The notes under the pieces are model-generated. The model worked only from the letters and a program-made list of their open reading frames with translations, made no database searches and was not told the DNA's origin. Positions 13,861-26,846 of a DNA stretch of 64,000 nucleotides are shown here, in pieces; positions within the stretch are counted from its first letter, which is position 1, and each line of letters begins with the position of its first letter. The stretch is from Cunninghamella blakesleeana (Eukaryota; Mucoromycota; Mucoromycetes; Mucorales; Cunninghamellaceae): positions 968,501 to 1,032,500 of the forward strand of contig JAFCIZ010000004.1 in assembly GCA_017871115.1 (NCBI GenBank). Reading direction: 5' to 3'. The translations under genes and the position numbers were made by a program.

Positions 13861-14924
13861 TACTTGATTTGTTTTTATTGTTTTTATTTTTATTATTATT
13901 ATTATTATTTTATTTTTGATGATAGATTTTTTTTTTTTAATTTAATTTATTCTATTTTATTCTATTTTCTATTTTTTAATTCTATCATTTTCTTTTCTGT
14001 AAATATATATAATAAATAAATAAATAAATAAATACGGCATCTATATACATATATATATATATATCTATGATAAGAAGAAGAAGAAAAAAAATAGTTTGTT
14101 TCAATTATTTAGTCAGTTTCACTATTTATAATCACACTACTTGATAAATTCTTATATTGAGAATAAAATTATATAGAACGTATATTTTTTTTTTTTACGT
14201 AATATCTTTGATATTTTATCCCTATATTTTTATATTTATTCTATATTTAGTTAAATTAGTATTTGATACTCTGATGTTCATACTGATGATAAAAGTTAAA
14301 TAGAAATATAGCGTTTACGTGGAGATTTATTTTATTTCGGCATTTTAATATGTATCAATGGTGTATATATATATATTATTAGCATAAATGCTAAGAGAGA
14401 AAAAAAGACCCATGATCATTGATTATCTTTTTTTTTTTAATGTATAGAAATCTTATTCGTATTGATTAATAAAATCCAAACATGGTTTATCTATTTTTTT
14501 TTTTTTAAATTGATTTCAAATCATACTAATGAAAATCTTTTTATTTTTATTTTTGTACATGAGTGATAAGCTTTTGAATTTAATCTAATATAAATATGTA
14601 TGATAATTATATAAATAAATGTATATATGTAGACGTTTCAATGACGATCAAAGATATTGAGTTACAAAAAAGGAAACTAGAATACTATCCATATAAATGT
14701 TTTTATTGTAATTCATGTTTATATCGTTAAAGTTTTATACATACATATATATATATGTATATTAGCATTCATAAATACAGATGCAAAAGTCCAAAAAAAA
14801 AATATTTTATTGTCAATAGTGGTAGGTAGTACTATTAAAATGAATTTAGTATATCTCATTGTTGAAACGGCTATATATATATCCTATATATCTTACGTAT
14901 TTAAATAATTAATAGTAATAATAA
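13861..14924. other. Convergent intergenic region
   Basis: Lies between two stop codons of converging genes. Contains an ATT/TTA triplet run just after 13,890, an AAAT/ATAA tract near 14,010-14,032, and (TA)n near 14,046-14,064. No coding or RNA gene was recognised. Confidence 0.5.
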
Positions 14925-16516
14925 TCATTCATCTGATCCAGAGTCTGAACTATCATAATTTACAAGGTTATTTTTTGTTATTGTATTTTCTGATTTCATT
15001 TTTTTTGTTGGTCGTAGAGTGATTCCGTTTAAGGAAGAGTTTGTTGATTTATTAATATTAGAAGCAGGAGCAGGAGTAGAAGAGTCTAGTGGTATTTTTC
15101 TTTTTGTAAAGCCAGCTTGCTGTAAGAATGGATCAGTTTTTAATTTTGTATGTAGTTTTGCCCGATTCTCTAGCGTTTGTTTAGCATTGTTATTATTAAT
15201 GTTCTTGGTATTTTGATTTTTTAATTTTGTTGCTTTCGTTGATGATGGAAGTGATGTTGATAATACTGAAGGTTTATTAAATAATGGCGCAGTAGATGTT
15301 TCTAATTTTTGTTGTTCTATCTGTAAACGACGGGATTCTATTAAAAAAAAAATAGAAAAAAAAAGAAAAAGACAGGATGATAAATACTATATTTTTATAA
15401 TTATAACTATATGCTATTATTTTATATTTATATTTATATTATTTACCTGAAAAATCCACCATTTTAGCTTCTAAAAGATCTTTTTCAGATTCAGGTAAAA
15501 GATCAATATGTAATGAATGTTTCTCTTTCAATTGATTTGCCTTTTCTTCAATTTGTTGATCTCTTTTTTTTTCTTCTCTAAATTTACGTCGGATTTGTTG
15601 AGATAATGTATAAGGGTCTTTCCATTGTTGATCGTTTAAACGTTGTAGTTGTGTCAAAACAGGTATTTTGGCTGCACTTGCTGATTTATCTTGCAATCCA
15701 TGTTCTAATCGAAAGATAGGATCTTGTTCTAATTTTTCCTTGATGTTTTTGCCATCATCGTCATTACCGTGAAGAATAATCACATTATCTTCTTTATCTG
15801 GTTGCCACGTTTCTATCTTTTTCCTTGCCCCACTTACTACCACATATTCTGCATGCTGAGGATCTGTATGTATTTCTATCCAATTATTACACAAATGGCA
15901 TTTCATTCGAAACTGAAGTATGGGTGTACTGTAATATTTTCCAATTTGTTTCTTTTCTGCATTATATCTAACCCCTATACACATACATTATAATACATTA
16001 TGAAAGAATAAATAATAAATACATAAATAAAAACATTAAAGTTCGGTATGGTAGTTACATTATATTTTACATTTATATATTTTTTATTTATTGTTTTACC
16101 TTTGCCAATATGATTATCACACCCAGTACACCATATATTAAAAGGTAGTTCAAAGCTATATATATATATACATAAATATGAAAAATAAAAATAAAAATAA
16201 TATTATATGATTAATATGATTAGTATTATTAATATTATTATTATTAATATAGTAACTGAAATAAGTTTATGGATAATATATGTAGCTTCAATTTTACCGA
16301 ACAATCAATATACCTTGATCTATTTTTCTTGCTCTATCACCATAAGCATGTTTGCCAACAAATTTATTAACTGTGCCCTTTATAAAAAATAAATAAGTAT
16401 ATTTATTAGTAAACGTTTAAGAATAATAAAAAGTAAAATACAGTACATGTCTGTCATTATCAGTATACCTTATCTGGTGTCCAGTCGGGTGGATAATATT
16501 TATTGAATGGTTGCAT
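14925..16516 (-). CDS. CWC16 family splicing factor, CCDC130 / Saf4 type
   Basis: Five exons (16469-16516, 16298-16377, 16100-16155, 15447-15974, 14925-15337) give 374 residues. The N-terminal 150 residues match the DUF572/CWC16 domain: NKYYPPDWTPDK, FELPFNIWC, a zinc site built from CTGCDNHIG and KCHLCNNWIE, GVRYNAEKKQIGKYY and PILQFRMKCHLC. The following FRLEHG and a coiled basic stretch also fit. The family has two arms, Yju2/CCDC94 (step-one spliceosome factor) and CCDC130/Saf4; the GVRYNAEKK and FRLEHG pattern suits the latter. The C-terminal 130 residues are low-complexity. The exon 2 donor was placed to keep the conserved GILIVRFELPF intact. Its start lies 226 bp from divergent HEM13. 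Confidence 0.92.
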
Positions 16517-16742
16517 ATTATTATTGAAGTTTTACATTTATAGGAAAAAAGAAGAAGAAAAAGGAAAGTGAGAAAAAAAAATAAGGTGATTTAAATTATA
16601 AAAATATCTGCTCATTTTTAAAAAAAATCGGAGTAAAAGTTTTTCAATTTTTTTTATTAAAGCATAATTTTTTTATTTTTATGTTCATTATCTCTTTTTC
16701 TTCTAAGTGATTATTTAATATATTATATCCAATAGAGACAGT
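16517..16742. promoter_or_regulatory. Shared promoter region, CCDC130-like gene and HEM13
   Basis: 226 bases between two divergent start codons. The HEM13 side carries a pyrimidine-rich stretch (tctctttttcttctaag near 16,690) like other leaders in the window. No heme or oxygen response element can be claimed from sequence alone. Confidence 0.55.
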
Positions 16743-17868
16743 ATGGTAGTAAAATTAGATGTATATGAACAAGATAATATAATTGTAAGTAATTTTTTTA
16801 TTAATTTTTAAAATTAAAACAATAAAAAAAAAATGTAATATAAAAGTTAATAAATAATATATATATATATATAAATATATAAATTAGAGACAACAGGGAC
16901 AAATCACCAAAAATGCACCTATGAGATTACGTATGGAAGCCTATGTCAAATCGTTACAAAACCGTATTGTAGAAGGTATTGAACAAGTGGATGGAAAAAA
17001 ATTTGAACGGACTGAGTGGAGCCGCCCTAATCATGGAGGAGAAGGTATTACTTGTGTACTTCAAGATGGGAACGTAATTGAAAAGGGTGGGATTGCCGTA
17101 TCTGTAGTTTACAGCACCTTAACTAAACAAGCTATTCATCAAATGAGACACGATCGTGGAAAAAAATTACCAGAAGTCGAAGATGAAGATGATGGATTGC
17201 CGTTTTTTGTGACAGGTATTTCCCAAGTGATTCATGCCAAAAATCCAAATGCTCCAACTGTTCATTTAAATTATCGTTATTTTGAAGTATTTGATCCTAA
17301 ATCTGGTAGTCCTTTATTATGGTGGTTTGGTGGAGGTGCCGATTTAACGCCTAATTATTTATTTGAAGAAGATTGTATTCATTTCCATCAATTGTATAAA
17401 GAAGGCTGTGATTTAGTAAACCCATCGTATTATAAAAAATTTAAAAAAAATTGTGATGAATATTTTTATAATACTCATCGTGGTGAAACGCGTGGTATCG
17501 GTGGAATCTTTTTTGATGATTTAGATGATGCTTCACCTGATGAACTGTTTAGGTTAATACAGGCTCTTGGTGATCGCTTTTTACCTTCTTATTTACCCAT
17601 ATTAAAAAAAAGATGTGATATGCCATTTACGTCGGAGATGGTAGAGTGGCAACAAATAAGAAGAGGTAGGTATGTAGAGTTTAATTTGCTCTGGGACCGT
17701 GGTACTAAATTCGGTTTACAAACACCTTGTGCTCGCGTAGAATCCATCTTAATGACTATGCCTCTAACCGCTAGATGGGAATATATGTATAAAATAGATC
17801 CTAAATCAAAAGAGGCTGAATTGGAAAATGTTTTAAAAAATCCTAGAGATTGGATCCCATTAAATTAG
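16743..17868 (+). CDS. HEM13: Coproporphyrinogen III oxidase, oxygen-dependent
   Basis: Two exons (16743-16784 and 16888-17868) give 340 residues. The enzyme converts coproporphyrinogen III to protoporphyrinogen IX, using O2, in heme synthesis. Hallmarks are TEWSRPNHGGEG, HLNYRYFE, the family signature WWFGGGADLTPNYLFEED, THRGETRGIGGIFFDDL and RRGRYVEFNLLWDRGT. The N-terminus (MVVKLDVYEQDNII) lacks the basic amphipathic presequence of the animal mitochondrial enzyme, so a cytosolic location as in yeast Hem13 is expected. The spliced first exon is needed because the in-frame ATG at 16921 would cut off the first 25 residues, including the start of the domain. It ends 276 bp before the convergent DSS1 stop; aataaa at 17982 could serve polyadenylation. 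Confidence 0.97.
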
Positions 17869-18144
17869 TATTGCATTTTATTATTATAGTAATTTTTTTA
17901 CCAGCACTTTATAATTTTTTTTTATTTTTTTTTTATAAAAAAAAAGTATATACAATTTTAATTTTATTATATTTTAATTTCAATAAAAGTTTGTAATCAA
18001 AATTTTTTAAATAAATTTTAAATAGTCTATGTAATTTTTATTTTTATTTTTATTTTTGAATGTTGATGATATTGGTTATGTAAATGGTAATGGTAATGAT
18101 AATGATAATGATGTGATGGTGGTAATATTGATGATTGGGTTAGT

Positions 18145-21109
18145 CTATATAGGCTCTAAATTGATATTACCAGTAAAAAGGTTGATATTTGAGACTCTTA
18201 CATTTAAAATATCACCAATATCTACATCTTGTTTCAAATTATCTAAACGTCCACGAATACCTAGTTCCAATATTGTTCCACTTGCAGCCGCCATAGTTTT
18301 ACTTAATTGTGTTGTTGCTTGTCTATTTTTTTCATGAACCATACATCGCCATATCATATTATCATCTTGTTCTAATCTTTGCATTAATGTCAGTACCCAA
18401 TACTGTAAAGCACGTTGCTGTAATCGCGTCATTTGCTTTTCTCTTGATTCAATATATGGACCCAAACGATTTAAAAGCTGTTTATCAAAAGGTAAGTGTT
18501 GTTGTTTCAAAATATGTGCTTTTAATTGCCAATGAATGATCATATCCATATATCTTCTTAACGGTGAGGTGGCTTTACAATACCCATCTAGAATTCCCAT
18601 GGAAACATGTGGTTGACCTGGTTCTGTGGTTAATCCAGCGGCTGGTAAATAATTTACATGCTTCAATAATTGATCAAACGATAGTACACCTGTCTCTGGG
18701 TCTCTTTCTGACAAGATTATTTGCTGTGCTCTACTATTGTTACTGTTATTATCATTAGACCACTGTTGTGTACGGAAAGGTAAAGGTACATTGTTTTCTT
18801 GAGCATATCTACTAACAGTACGTCCACCTAAAATCATCATTTCTGATACTATGGATCTTGCTATGGATGTCATGGATTTATCCAGTGATAAATGAATAGT
18901 AGGAAGCTCAGATGCATATTTTAATACATTATCAAATGAGAACTGTGGTAAATCTAAAGGTTCTGGTTGAAGTGAAATCACTGGGCTAGGTCGTATAAAA
19001 TTTAGAGCACCATTTTTGATTCGTTGTTTACTATGAAGTTGGGTTAATTTATATATATCCATTAAATCTTCTTTTACTGCTGAAGTAATTAAATGGCTTG
19101 AAGTTGGTTTTATTATATCATTGTTGCTACTGCTGTTATTTGTTTTAGGGTGAGTATAGGAAATATTTAAATCAATGGATGTATCCGTTTTAATTGTTGG
19201 TGTAATATCATTTTTTAAGACTTCATCTACATCATTGTAATATAATTTAATAACATTCCGAACCAAACTAGGTCTTACTTTACATTCTACTAATTCCCCT
19301 TTTTCATTCAATAAAGCACTAAAAGTAAAAGCATATTGGCTACCATTTCCAACCATTTTTGCAAAAGAGCCTAAACTGAATGCAGTTGAGGATAATGTTT
19401 CAGGTAACATAGGAAAATGACGTTCAGGAAGGTATAATGTTTGAATACGATCACTCATAATCTTGCCCAATTCATGATTTGGTGGAATATAGGCAGTTGG
19501 GTCCGCAATGTGAATATGTAACCATGTTTTATCCTTTTTATTATTTGTTCCAGGAATATGTTCTACAGAGATACCATCATCAATTTCTTTTGCAGAAGGA
19601 TCGTCAATTGTATAAACAGGTAGATCACCAAAATCATGACGCAAAGTATCACAAGGATCAGTAGCATAAAATCCATTACTTTCCAATTGTTGTTTCTTTC
19701 CATCTAAAAACATCTTTGTAAAATTATTCATTTTTTTTTCGTCTTGCTCCGCTTTGGTAGACCAAGTGAATGGGTATATAATTTTCGATTCTTCCGCTAA
19801 GCCAATATTATCCCAAGGTCGAAACGCACCAATATGTTTTAAAAATGTAGCAGCTAACGTTCGATCAACAAATAAATCATTGTAGCACTGTAGTCCTTTC
19901 AAGATAGTGGGGCCAAATACTTCATGAGGCGATTGCAAAATTACTTTAGGTATCTTGATCCAATCGATAACAAAGTTGATAAATATTTTGTCATTTTCAG
20001 TGAAGGTAAAATCGCGTTGTAGTTCGTCAATTTTATGTTGAGGTAAAGTACCATCATGCTCGTTTACATTCGATTTATATGCATTGATCATATTGGTTGC
20101 ACGTTTTAAAAATCCAGTATAATTGACATCTTTTGTTCGAATCCAATCAATCACTTTTTCAATTACTTCCACTTCCTTTAAAGGTCTTACAATCCATTGG
20201 TCCGTATTTAATAATTGATTATCAGGTTTATAATGAATATTGTTGGCTGCAAGATATAAAAAGGTAGCATGACGATCTAATGATGAAGGTTGTTTAGTGT
20301 CAAAAGCAAATGAAGCAAGCTGATCAAGTGTTACTACTGTATTCATTTCTATGTTTTCTTCATGTTGCTTTTTGAAACTTGCATTGTCCAGTGAATAGTT
20401 GTACAATTGATTGAGCTGACGGATTGCTGTTCCTTTTTTAAATCGAACAGTTTGTTGATAAGTATGAATAGCCCGTATATATTCTGTAGGTATATAATCC
20501 ATTTTTTCAGCATGGCGATCTATTTTGACAGGTCCACGAAGATGCTGAGTGACTTCATTACTGGAAATAAAATCAGATATATAAAATGCTATATCGCTTG
20601 TAAGGCAGTTAATGGTTTTGCCATTACGGAGTACTACAGTTAATCGTTGTTGTCTACCTCCTATCTTGTATTGTTCAACAATTATTCCACTATATTGTCC
20701 TCCTCTGTATTGTTAAAATAAATACATACATACATAATAAACAGGTTTTCAGAATACTTGTACATAATATAGTATGTGATTGTTATTATTATTATTATTA
20801 TTAAATAAGTATCTATTATTTATTATTAACTTACAAAAATACTTCAACATAATCACCAATATATAGAGTTGGAGGTATTTGATTTACAAGTTTTTGCTCC
20901 TCAAAGGTAAGTTTAGTTTCAGGATCTTCAATTAAAGCAGATACAACTTTATTTTGTGATCGTTTGTGAGTTTTATTTTTTGTTCGATGAAGATTTATAG
21001 GAGTAGCTGTAATTGATTTAAATCTACTGAAAGACTGATTATAAATAGCTAAGTTATTTACTCTAGCCAAACATTGCCAGGATCGTATTCCAGTTTTTGC
21101 ACGAAGCAT
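18145..21109 (-). CDS. DSS1: Mitochondrial exoribonuclease, RNB family (Dss1-like)
   Basis: Two exons (20835-21109 and 18145-20704) give 944 residues, close to yeast Dss1. The first exon has an Arg/Ser-rich, acid-poor start (MLRAKTGIRSWQCLARVNN) typical of a mitochondrial presequence. The RNB catalytic domain spans about 445-790: TIDDPSAKEIDDGIS holds the metal-binding acidic cluster (D459/D460, E465, D467, D468), and ATSPLRRYMDMIIHWQL is the RNB signature. The third acidic position is Glu rather than the Asp of E. coli RNase II. A C-terminal region ending in NINLFTGNINLEP may be an S1-like RNA-binding fold. In yeast Dss1 pairs with the Suv3 helicase as the mitochondrial degradosome; that partner is not in the window. 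Confidence 0.9.
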
Positions 21110-22342
21110 TAAAAGTGTTTATAAATATAAAAAAAAATGAAAAGAAATACTTGCTGCCAAAATTTTTTTAAAAAAGTCGAGGCGGGAATTAAAAATCTAC
21201 CACACCTAAAAATGTTTTATGCTTGTTATATTTACTTTTAAAAGTGTGATCATAAATGAAAAATATAAATTTAACAAAAAACTCCATTTTTTAATATTTT
21301 TATTAGTTTTTTTAAGGTATTGTTATTTAGATGATGAAAAGTAAAAAAAAAGCAACATTTAAAGCTATACTCGAAATATAATAATTAAGAAAAAAGATTA
21401 GGAAAAAGAATTAACACGTAGTAATTTTTTTTATTATTGTATCTACTATTTTTTTTTTCTTGTGTATGTAGTAAAACCCAATATTTAGTATGGTTTTGAA
21501 TCTAAATTAATCAATAAAAAATTATTATCGTTCTATGAAAATTAGCATATATAGGTAAAATAATTAGATTTATTGATCTATTAAAATTTCTAGTTGCATA
21601 ACTTATTCCTTGTGAAATTAAATATATACTTAATATAATACAAGTCTTCGATATATATAGTAAATATCCATAGACACTAACCTATATACGAATGGCACAT
21701 GTAGAAAAGAAAAAAGAAAAAAAGATGCTAGTGTGAATAGCCAATTCTTTTTTTTTTGCATTGATAAGAAAAAAAGAAAAAATTCTTCACTTTTGTTATA
21801 TTTTAGGAAGTACGAGAATATATCAAGGTATTTAACAGTTCTTTCTGCGGAAGATTATAGTGATTAATTTTTTATTATACATATATATATATGTATACTG
21901 AATTATTTTAGAATATTCTCAACGATAATTAATTTTTAAGTATGAAAGTTGTTAAGAGACTTTCGACCATAGGAGCTTTGAAAAATATATTACTTAAAAA
22001 GGAAGTATGAGTAATACAGATGAAAAATAAAAACTTCGAAGTAAGTCTAAACTATTCATTTTATTATAAACAGGTGGTAGGTATATATATAAAGTTGTAT
22101 ATGTAAATATATATTATAGTTAACTTGATAAATTAAAAAATTAAAATATGTAAGCCTTTTTTTAAAGCAAAAAAACTTGAAACGAAAAAAAGCGCAGCTG
22201 AATTTGAATTTTTTTAGAGTCGTAACCTTTTTTTTCTTTTGCTTTCGTTTTAATTTTTCTTTTAATATTGCTACTTTTACTCTATTATTATTTTAAGAAA
22301 TTATATAAAAAATAACTATTTTTGCATTTCTTTTTTTAATAG
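21110..22342. other. Divergent intergenic region, DSS1 and WDR26/GID7
   Basis: 1.2 kb. No gene is seen. Near the WDR26 side a pyrimidine-rich block (about 22,225-22,260) looks like a fungal core promoter. A GTAAGT donor at 22041 and the AG at 22342 could bound a 5' UTR intron of about 300 nt; this is possible but not required. Confidence 0.45.
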
Positions 22343-22526
22343 TTTAGAAAAAGAAAATATTTTTTCCAACTTGAATTCAAATTTATCAATCAAGTCGGCA
22401 GCTTCTGCTGCGGAACATAAAGATTCATCAAAAGTGGTTTTAGAAAAAGAAAAAGAAGACTTTTTCCATTTACCTAATCCAAAACGACAACGTATTCAAC
22501 AAGAAGAAGAACAATCAACAAGTGAC

Positions 22527-25011
22527 ATGTTATCAATAAAAGCTACAAATGGCGTGACATCTACAAACAATTCTAATGAGACCCATATAGATTCTTTGGG
22601 TAGAATTAAAAAAGATGAATTCTTACGTTTGATAATGCAATCATTACAAGATTTAGGTTATGAGTAAGTGGATGTTTCTTTATACCCATAATATATCTAT
22701 GGGAAAAAAACGATATGATTAATATATTCTTAATTAAATTTTATTTGTATATGATTACAACTGTAGTAACGTAGCTGAACAGCTTCAAAAAGATGCAGGC
22801 ATTGAATTAGAACCTAAAACAGTACAAGAATTTCGTCAGGCTATTCTTAATGGTGAATTCCAGTTGGCAGAAAAATTAATATCCACTTTACCACTTATTG
22901 AACAAGACAATAGTAGAGATATGGTTTATTTTTTAATCCGACAGCAGCAATTTTTGGAGCTTTTAGAAGTAAAAGATACAATGAAAGCCTTGCATGTATT
23001 ACGACAAGAACTAACGCCTGTTAGCCAAAATGTGGATCAACTTCACCGTTTATCAAGGTAAATAAAATAAAACAAAACAAAGTATATACATGTATTTAGT
23101 AGAAATTTAAAAAAATAAGAGAATAGAAACTTATTCGTTTTAAATTTATATATTTATGATTTATTTTATTTCAATTTTATTATTAATTTATATATATATT
23201 ATAATAGTTTAATTTTATGTTCGTCACCAGATGATGTTAAAATAAGAGCAAATTGGGATGGTGCAAATGGATCTTCAAGAAAGCAGTTATTATATGATCT
23301 GGAATCTTTTGTGGACCCTTCAGTGATGATAAGAAAGAATCGAATGAACACTTTATTATACCAGTCTTTTGAATGGCAACGACGCGGATGTTTATATCAT
23401 TTTGGTAATAATGATAGTTATTCTCTCTTATCAGATCATTTATGTGACAAGTAATGCATTAATAAAAAGAGTATATATATATAATATTTAAAGTATAACA
23501 TCTTTATTTACTCTTTCTATTTTTCTTTTATAGAAAACAATTTCCATCAACATCGATTCAAATTTTAAAAGATCATAGAAATGAAGTTTGGCATATATCA
23601 TTTTCATTAGATGGAAAAAAAATGGCTTCGTTATCTAAAGATGCAACCTGTATAATTTGGGAAGTAGGGGTAAAAATGACAATACATAGTTATTAAAATA
23701 AAACATACAATGTATATACAATTATGTGTATTAGCTTTATTCACTCATTCATTCATTCATGCTGTTTATTTTTAATTTTATTTTTTTATTAATCCTTTAG
23801 TCATTCAAGAAACTGCATGTATTAGAAACAATTGACCCAGGAACTTATAGTGCTTGGTCACATGATGGATCAAAATTACTTACATGCGGTAAGGATTCAA
23901 ACATTAGACTTTGGAATGCCATCGTAAGTCAATCAATATAATATATATAAAGTAGTATACTTATAATTGTATTTTAATTGTTTATCCATTCAATTTTATT
24001 TTATTTTATTTTTTAAATAGACTGGTGAATTGATAGATACTTTTAAAGAACATGACGATCAAGTCACTAGCTGTGTATGGTTACCTGATAATGAGCATTT
24101 TATTTCTGGCGCTTGTGATAAAAACATGATTTTAAGGGTAATTTTTGTATGATAAAAGATAAAATAATATTATAAAATAAAATCTATTCATAGTAATTAA
24201 ATGCTGTTTATTTTTCTCCCCCCTCTTTATTGTATTATAGAATATAGATGGCAATATAGTAAGGCAATTACCGTCTCAGCGTTTATTAGATATGAAAATA
24301 ACACAAGAAGGAACTCGTATGGCAACTATGAGTTACGAAAACACGATAACTATTTATGATATTGATAATTTACAATTAAAAGAAATATGGTAAATAAATA
24401 TATATTTATATATATAAAATGGAAATAGTCGAGATATTCATAAAAAAATAATCTAACTCGAATTACTTGTTATATATATATTCTCTTCTTTTATTAGTCA
24501 ATTACAAGAATCATGTAGCATTGGATCGATATCATTAAGTCAAGATGGAAAATATATATTAGCTAGTATTAAATGTCATAACGAAATACATTTATGGAAT
24601 GTAGAGGATCAATCGCTTGATAAAAAATATACAGGTTATCATCAAGGGGAATATGTAATTCGATCAACGTTTGGTGGCCCTCAAGAGTCATTTATTCTTA
24701 GTGGAAGTGATGATAATGGTGTCTATGTATGGAGTCGTGAACATCAAGTATTATTGGAGGTTTTAGAAGGTCATCAAGGTAGAGTTAATTGTGTGAGTTG
24801 GTATCCTGGACAACCTATGATGTTTGCTTCAGCCAGTGATGATCATACTATTCGAATGTAAGTTATATTTTATTTTTATTTTTTCATATGAATATATTGG
24901 TTTATGGTGATCTTATTCAACTTAATTTTATTTATTTATTTGTTTAGTTGGGGTTTACCATCGGAAAAAGAAAGTTTAAATCATCAATTAGATAATGGAA
25001 TAGTACTTTAA
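22527..25011 (+). CDS. GID7: WDR26 / GID7 family LisH-CTLH-WD40 protein
   Basis: Nine exons (22527-22663, 22767-23057, 23208-23450, 23534-23669, 23801-23923, 24021-24137, 24241-24389, 24498-24857, 24948-25011) give 539 residues from the first in-frame ATG. A LisH motif (EFLRLIMQSLQDLGYD) and CTLH region (RQAILNGEFQLAEKLIST, FLIRQQQFLELLEV) precede seven WD-type blades such as WHISFSLDGKKMASLSKDATCIIW and its successors, ending with DDHTIRMIWG (the first quoted blade runs about residues 175-200). The order LisH-CTLH-WD40 marks WDR26/Gid7, an organising subunit of the GID/CTLH E3 ligase, which in yeast degrades gluconeogenic enzymes. The coding-like frame continues upstream to about 22343 with no ATG, so the true start is uncertain. 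Confidence 0.88.
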
Positions 25012-26109
25012 AACATAGTGATATATGTTATTATATAGAATAATAATAATGATGATGATGTGCTAGTTATTTTTACTTCTCCTACATTTTTATTCCAATG
25101 ATTATTTTTTTTTCACTAGATATAAATGACCATATGCTTATTTATCAACAGTTGTTTCTCCTTATTTTAGTACTTTTTCTCACTCTCTTCTCCTTGCTTG
25201 CTCTTTCCCCCTCTCCCCTTATTGTATATCCAATTTTGATTCAAATCTCTCTCCCCTTGGTACATTTCATACTTTTATATATTTTTCATTATATATATAT
25301 ATATATATGATTTTATATATAAATATATATATATATTCTTTCTTTTACTATTAATATAGTATATAATATAATATAATATAATATAATGTTCTATCTTTTA
25401 TTATTGTGTGACATAAAAGGGATTGAACTAACTATTGACAGTTAAATCTATTATTATTCTATATCTAAATCATACGATTTTTTATTTTATATATGTATTT
25501 AATATAATATTAGTCTCGATTCTGTAAAAAAAAAAATAGCACTAAAAATATAAACTTATCATGTTTGGGAAATGAAAAAGATGGACATTTTAAGAACTAA
25601 AATAACAAACCTTAATCGTCTGTGCGTTAAATGCTTTTAATCATACTATTGATAATGATATGATAGTAATATTAGTTGGGAAAATAAAATTGAAAAAGGA
25701 GTTGGTTTTACGTCTACAATAGGTTTTTTTCTTGATCTTCTATTTTTTTTTTTTTTTAAAAAAAAAAAGGAAATTAATAATAATAAATATACTGATTACG
25801 TATAAAACAATATGCCACGAGAAATCATAATAAAAGTAAATAAAATGTACGATCTAATATACAAACAGCTCAAAAGATGTAGGATTGGTTAATAAAAAAA
25901 TATAAAAAAATGTTAATATACGTTTTTTATTTGAAGTTATGCATATATCAAATAAGGAAATATTAAGTTAAATAATAAGATATTGGAAAGTAAAAAATAA
26001 AATATAAAAAAAAAGTATATGTATATCGATGATTACACAATGATCATTAATTCGTTAATATATAATAAAAAAAAGTGTACTAAAAAAAATAATAATAATT
26101 AAATTGAAT
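25012..26109. other. Convergent intergenic region
   Basis: 1.1 kb between converging stops. It contains a pyrimidine-rich stretch around 25,160-25,260, (TA)n near 25,290-25,335, a TATAA repeat near 25,365-25,385 and a T/A homopolymer pair near 25,743-25,770. A 70-codon plus-strand frame here is hydrophobic but of simple composition and is not called. Confidence 0.5.
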
Positions 26110-26846
26110 CTAAAATAAAGACATGGCTACACCAACGACGATCATTACGGAGAGAGCTAAAGGAGAAACTTTGTTACCAGCACTAGGAGAGTTACTAGGG
26201 GAGTTTGGTTTAGTTCCAGAAGATGAGGATGTAGATGGAGAAGAGCCTGATGATGATCCAGAAGGAGATCCACTACCGTTGGAAGGAGAAGCAGGGGCTT
26301 GAGATCCATCACCAGCTTTAATAGAGAATTGGCCAGTATAAGCTTGATCGGGAGATACACCAAGAACAAAAGCATCTTTTATAATTAAAAAAGTAAAATA
26401 AAATAATAAGAATCATCATCGTTGTTATCCTCTTTTTTTATAATTTCTCTTTTTCTTTTTATATATAAATACTTACAATCGTCACCAGGAGGAGTGTTGG
26501 CAGGAATAGTCCAGGTATACTTTTGGTCTTTAGCATTTACATTCTTTGCAACTTCAGCAACAGGTTGAAGAGCAGTGGAGGGACCTTTGGATAAAGTAAT
26601 ACTAGGAATAGTATCTACTCTAGGATTGATCCTATTTTATTTTATTGATAATAAAAAGAAAGGTTAGTAAATAAATAAACATTTTAAAATAAATAAAAGA
26701 TATATTTACCATGTAATAATAGCTTGACCACCAGCAGTGTAAGATTGTTTAGTAAGGGGAGAAGTAATACTAACAATGGGAGAGGATTGTTGAGCAGCAA
26801 TATAGGTTACAAGAGTAAAAAGAGCAAAGAATGTAGACTTGAACAT
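26110..26846 (-). CDS. Secreted GPI-anchored Kre9/Knh1-like cell-wall protein
   Basis: Three exons (26710-26846, 26477-26631, 26110-26375) give 185 residues. The N-terminus MFKSTFFALFTLVTYIAA is a signal peptide with cleavage likely after AA or AAQ. Residues about 22-120 form the fungal Ser-Thr-rich GPI-anchored / Kre9-Knh1 immunoglobulin-like domain (PIVSITSPLTKQSYTAGG, AIITWINPRVD, YTWTIPANTPPGDDYAFVL). A Ser/Pro/Gly/Thr linker likely to be O-mannosylated follows, then a hydrophobic tail (LALSVMIVVGVAMSLF) with no charged end, typical of a GPI-attachment signal. Related proteins influence beta-1,6-glucan or sit in the wall; the precise role here is unknown. Confidence 0.88.

Noticed and set aside
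22020..22060. ATG exon with a perfect GTAAGT donor as the first coding exon of WDR26/GID7
   Set aside because: Joining it to the acceptor at 22342 gives the wrong reading phase and an early stop; at best it is a 5' UTR exon.
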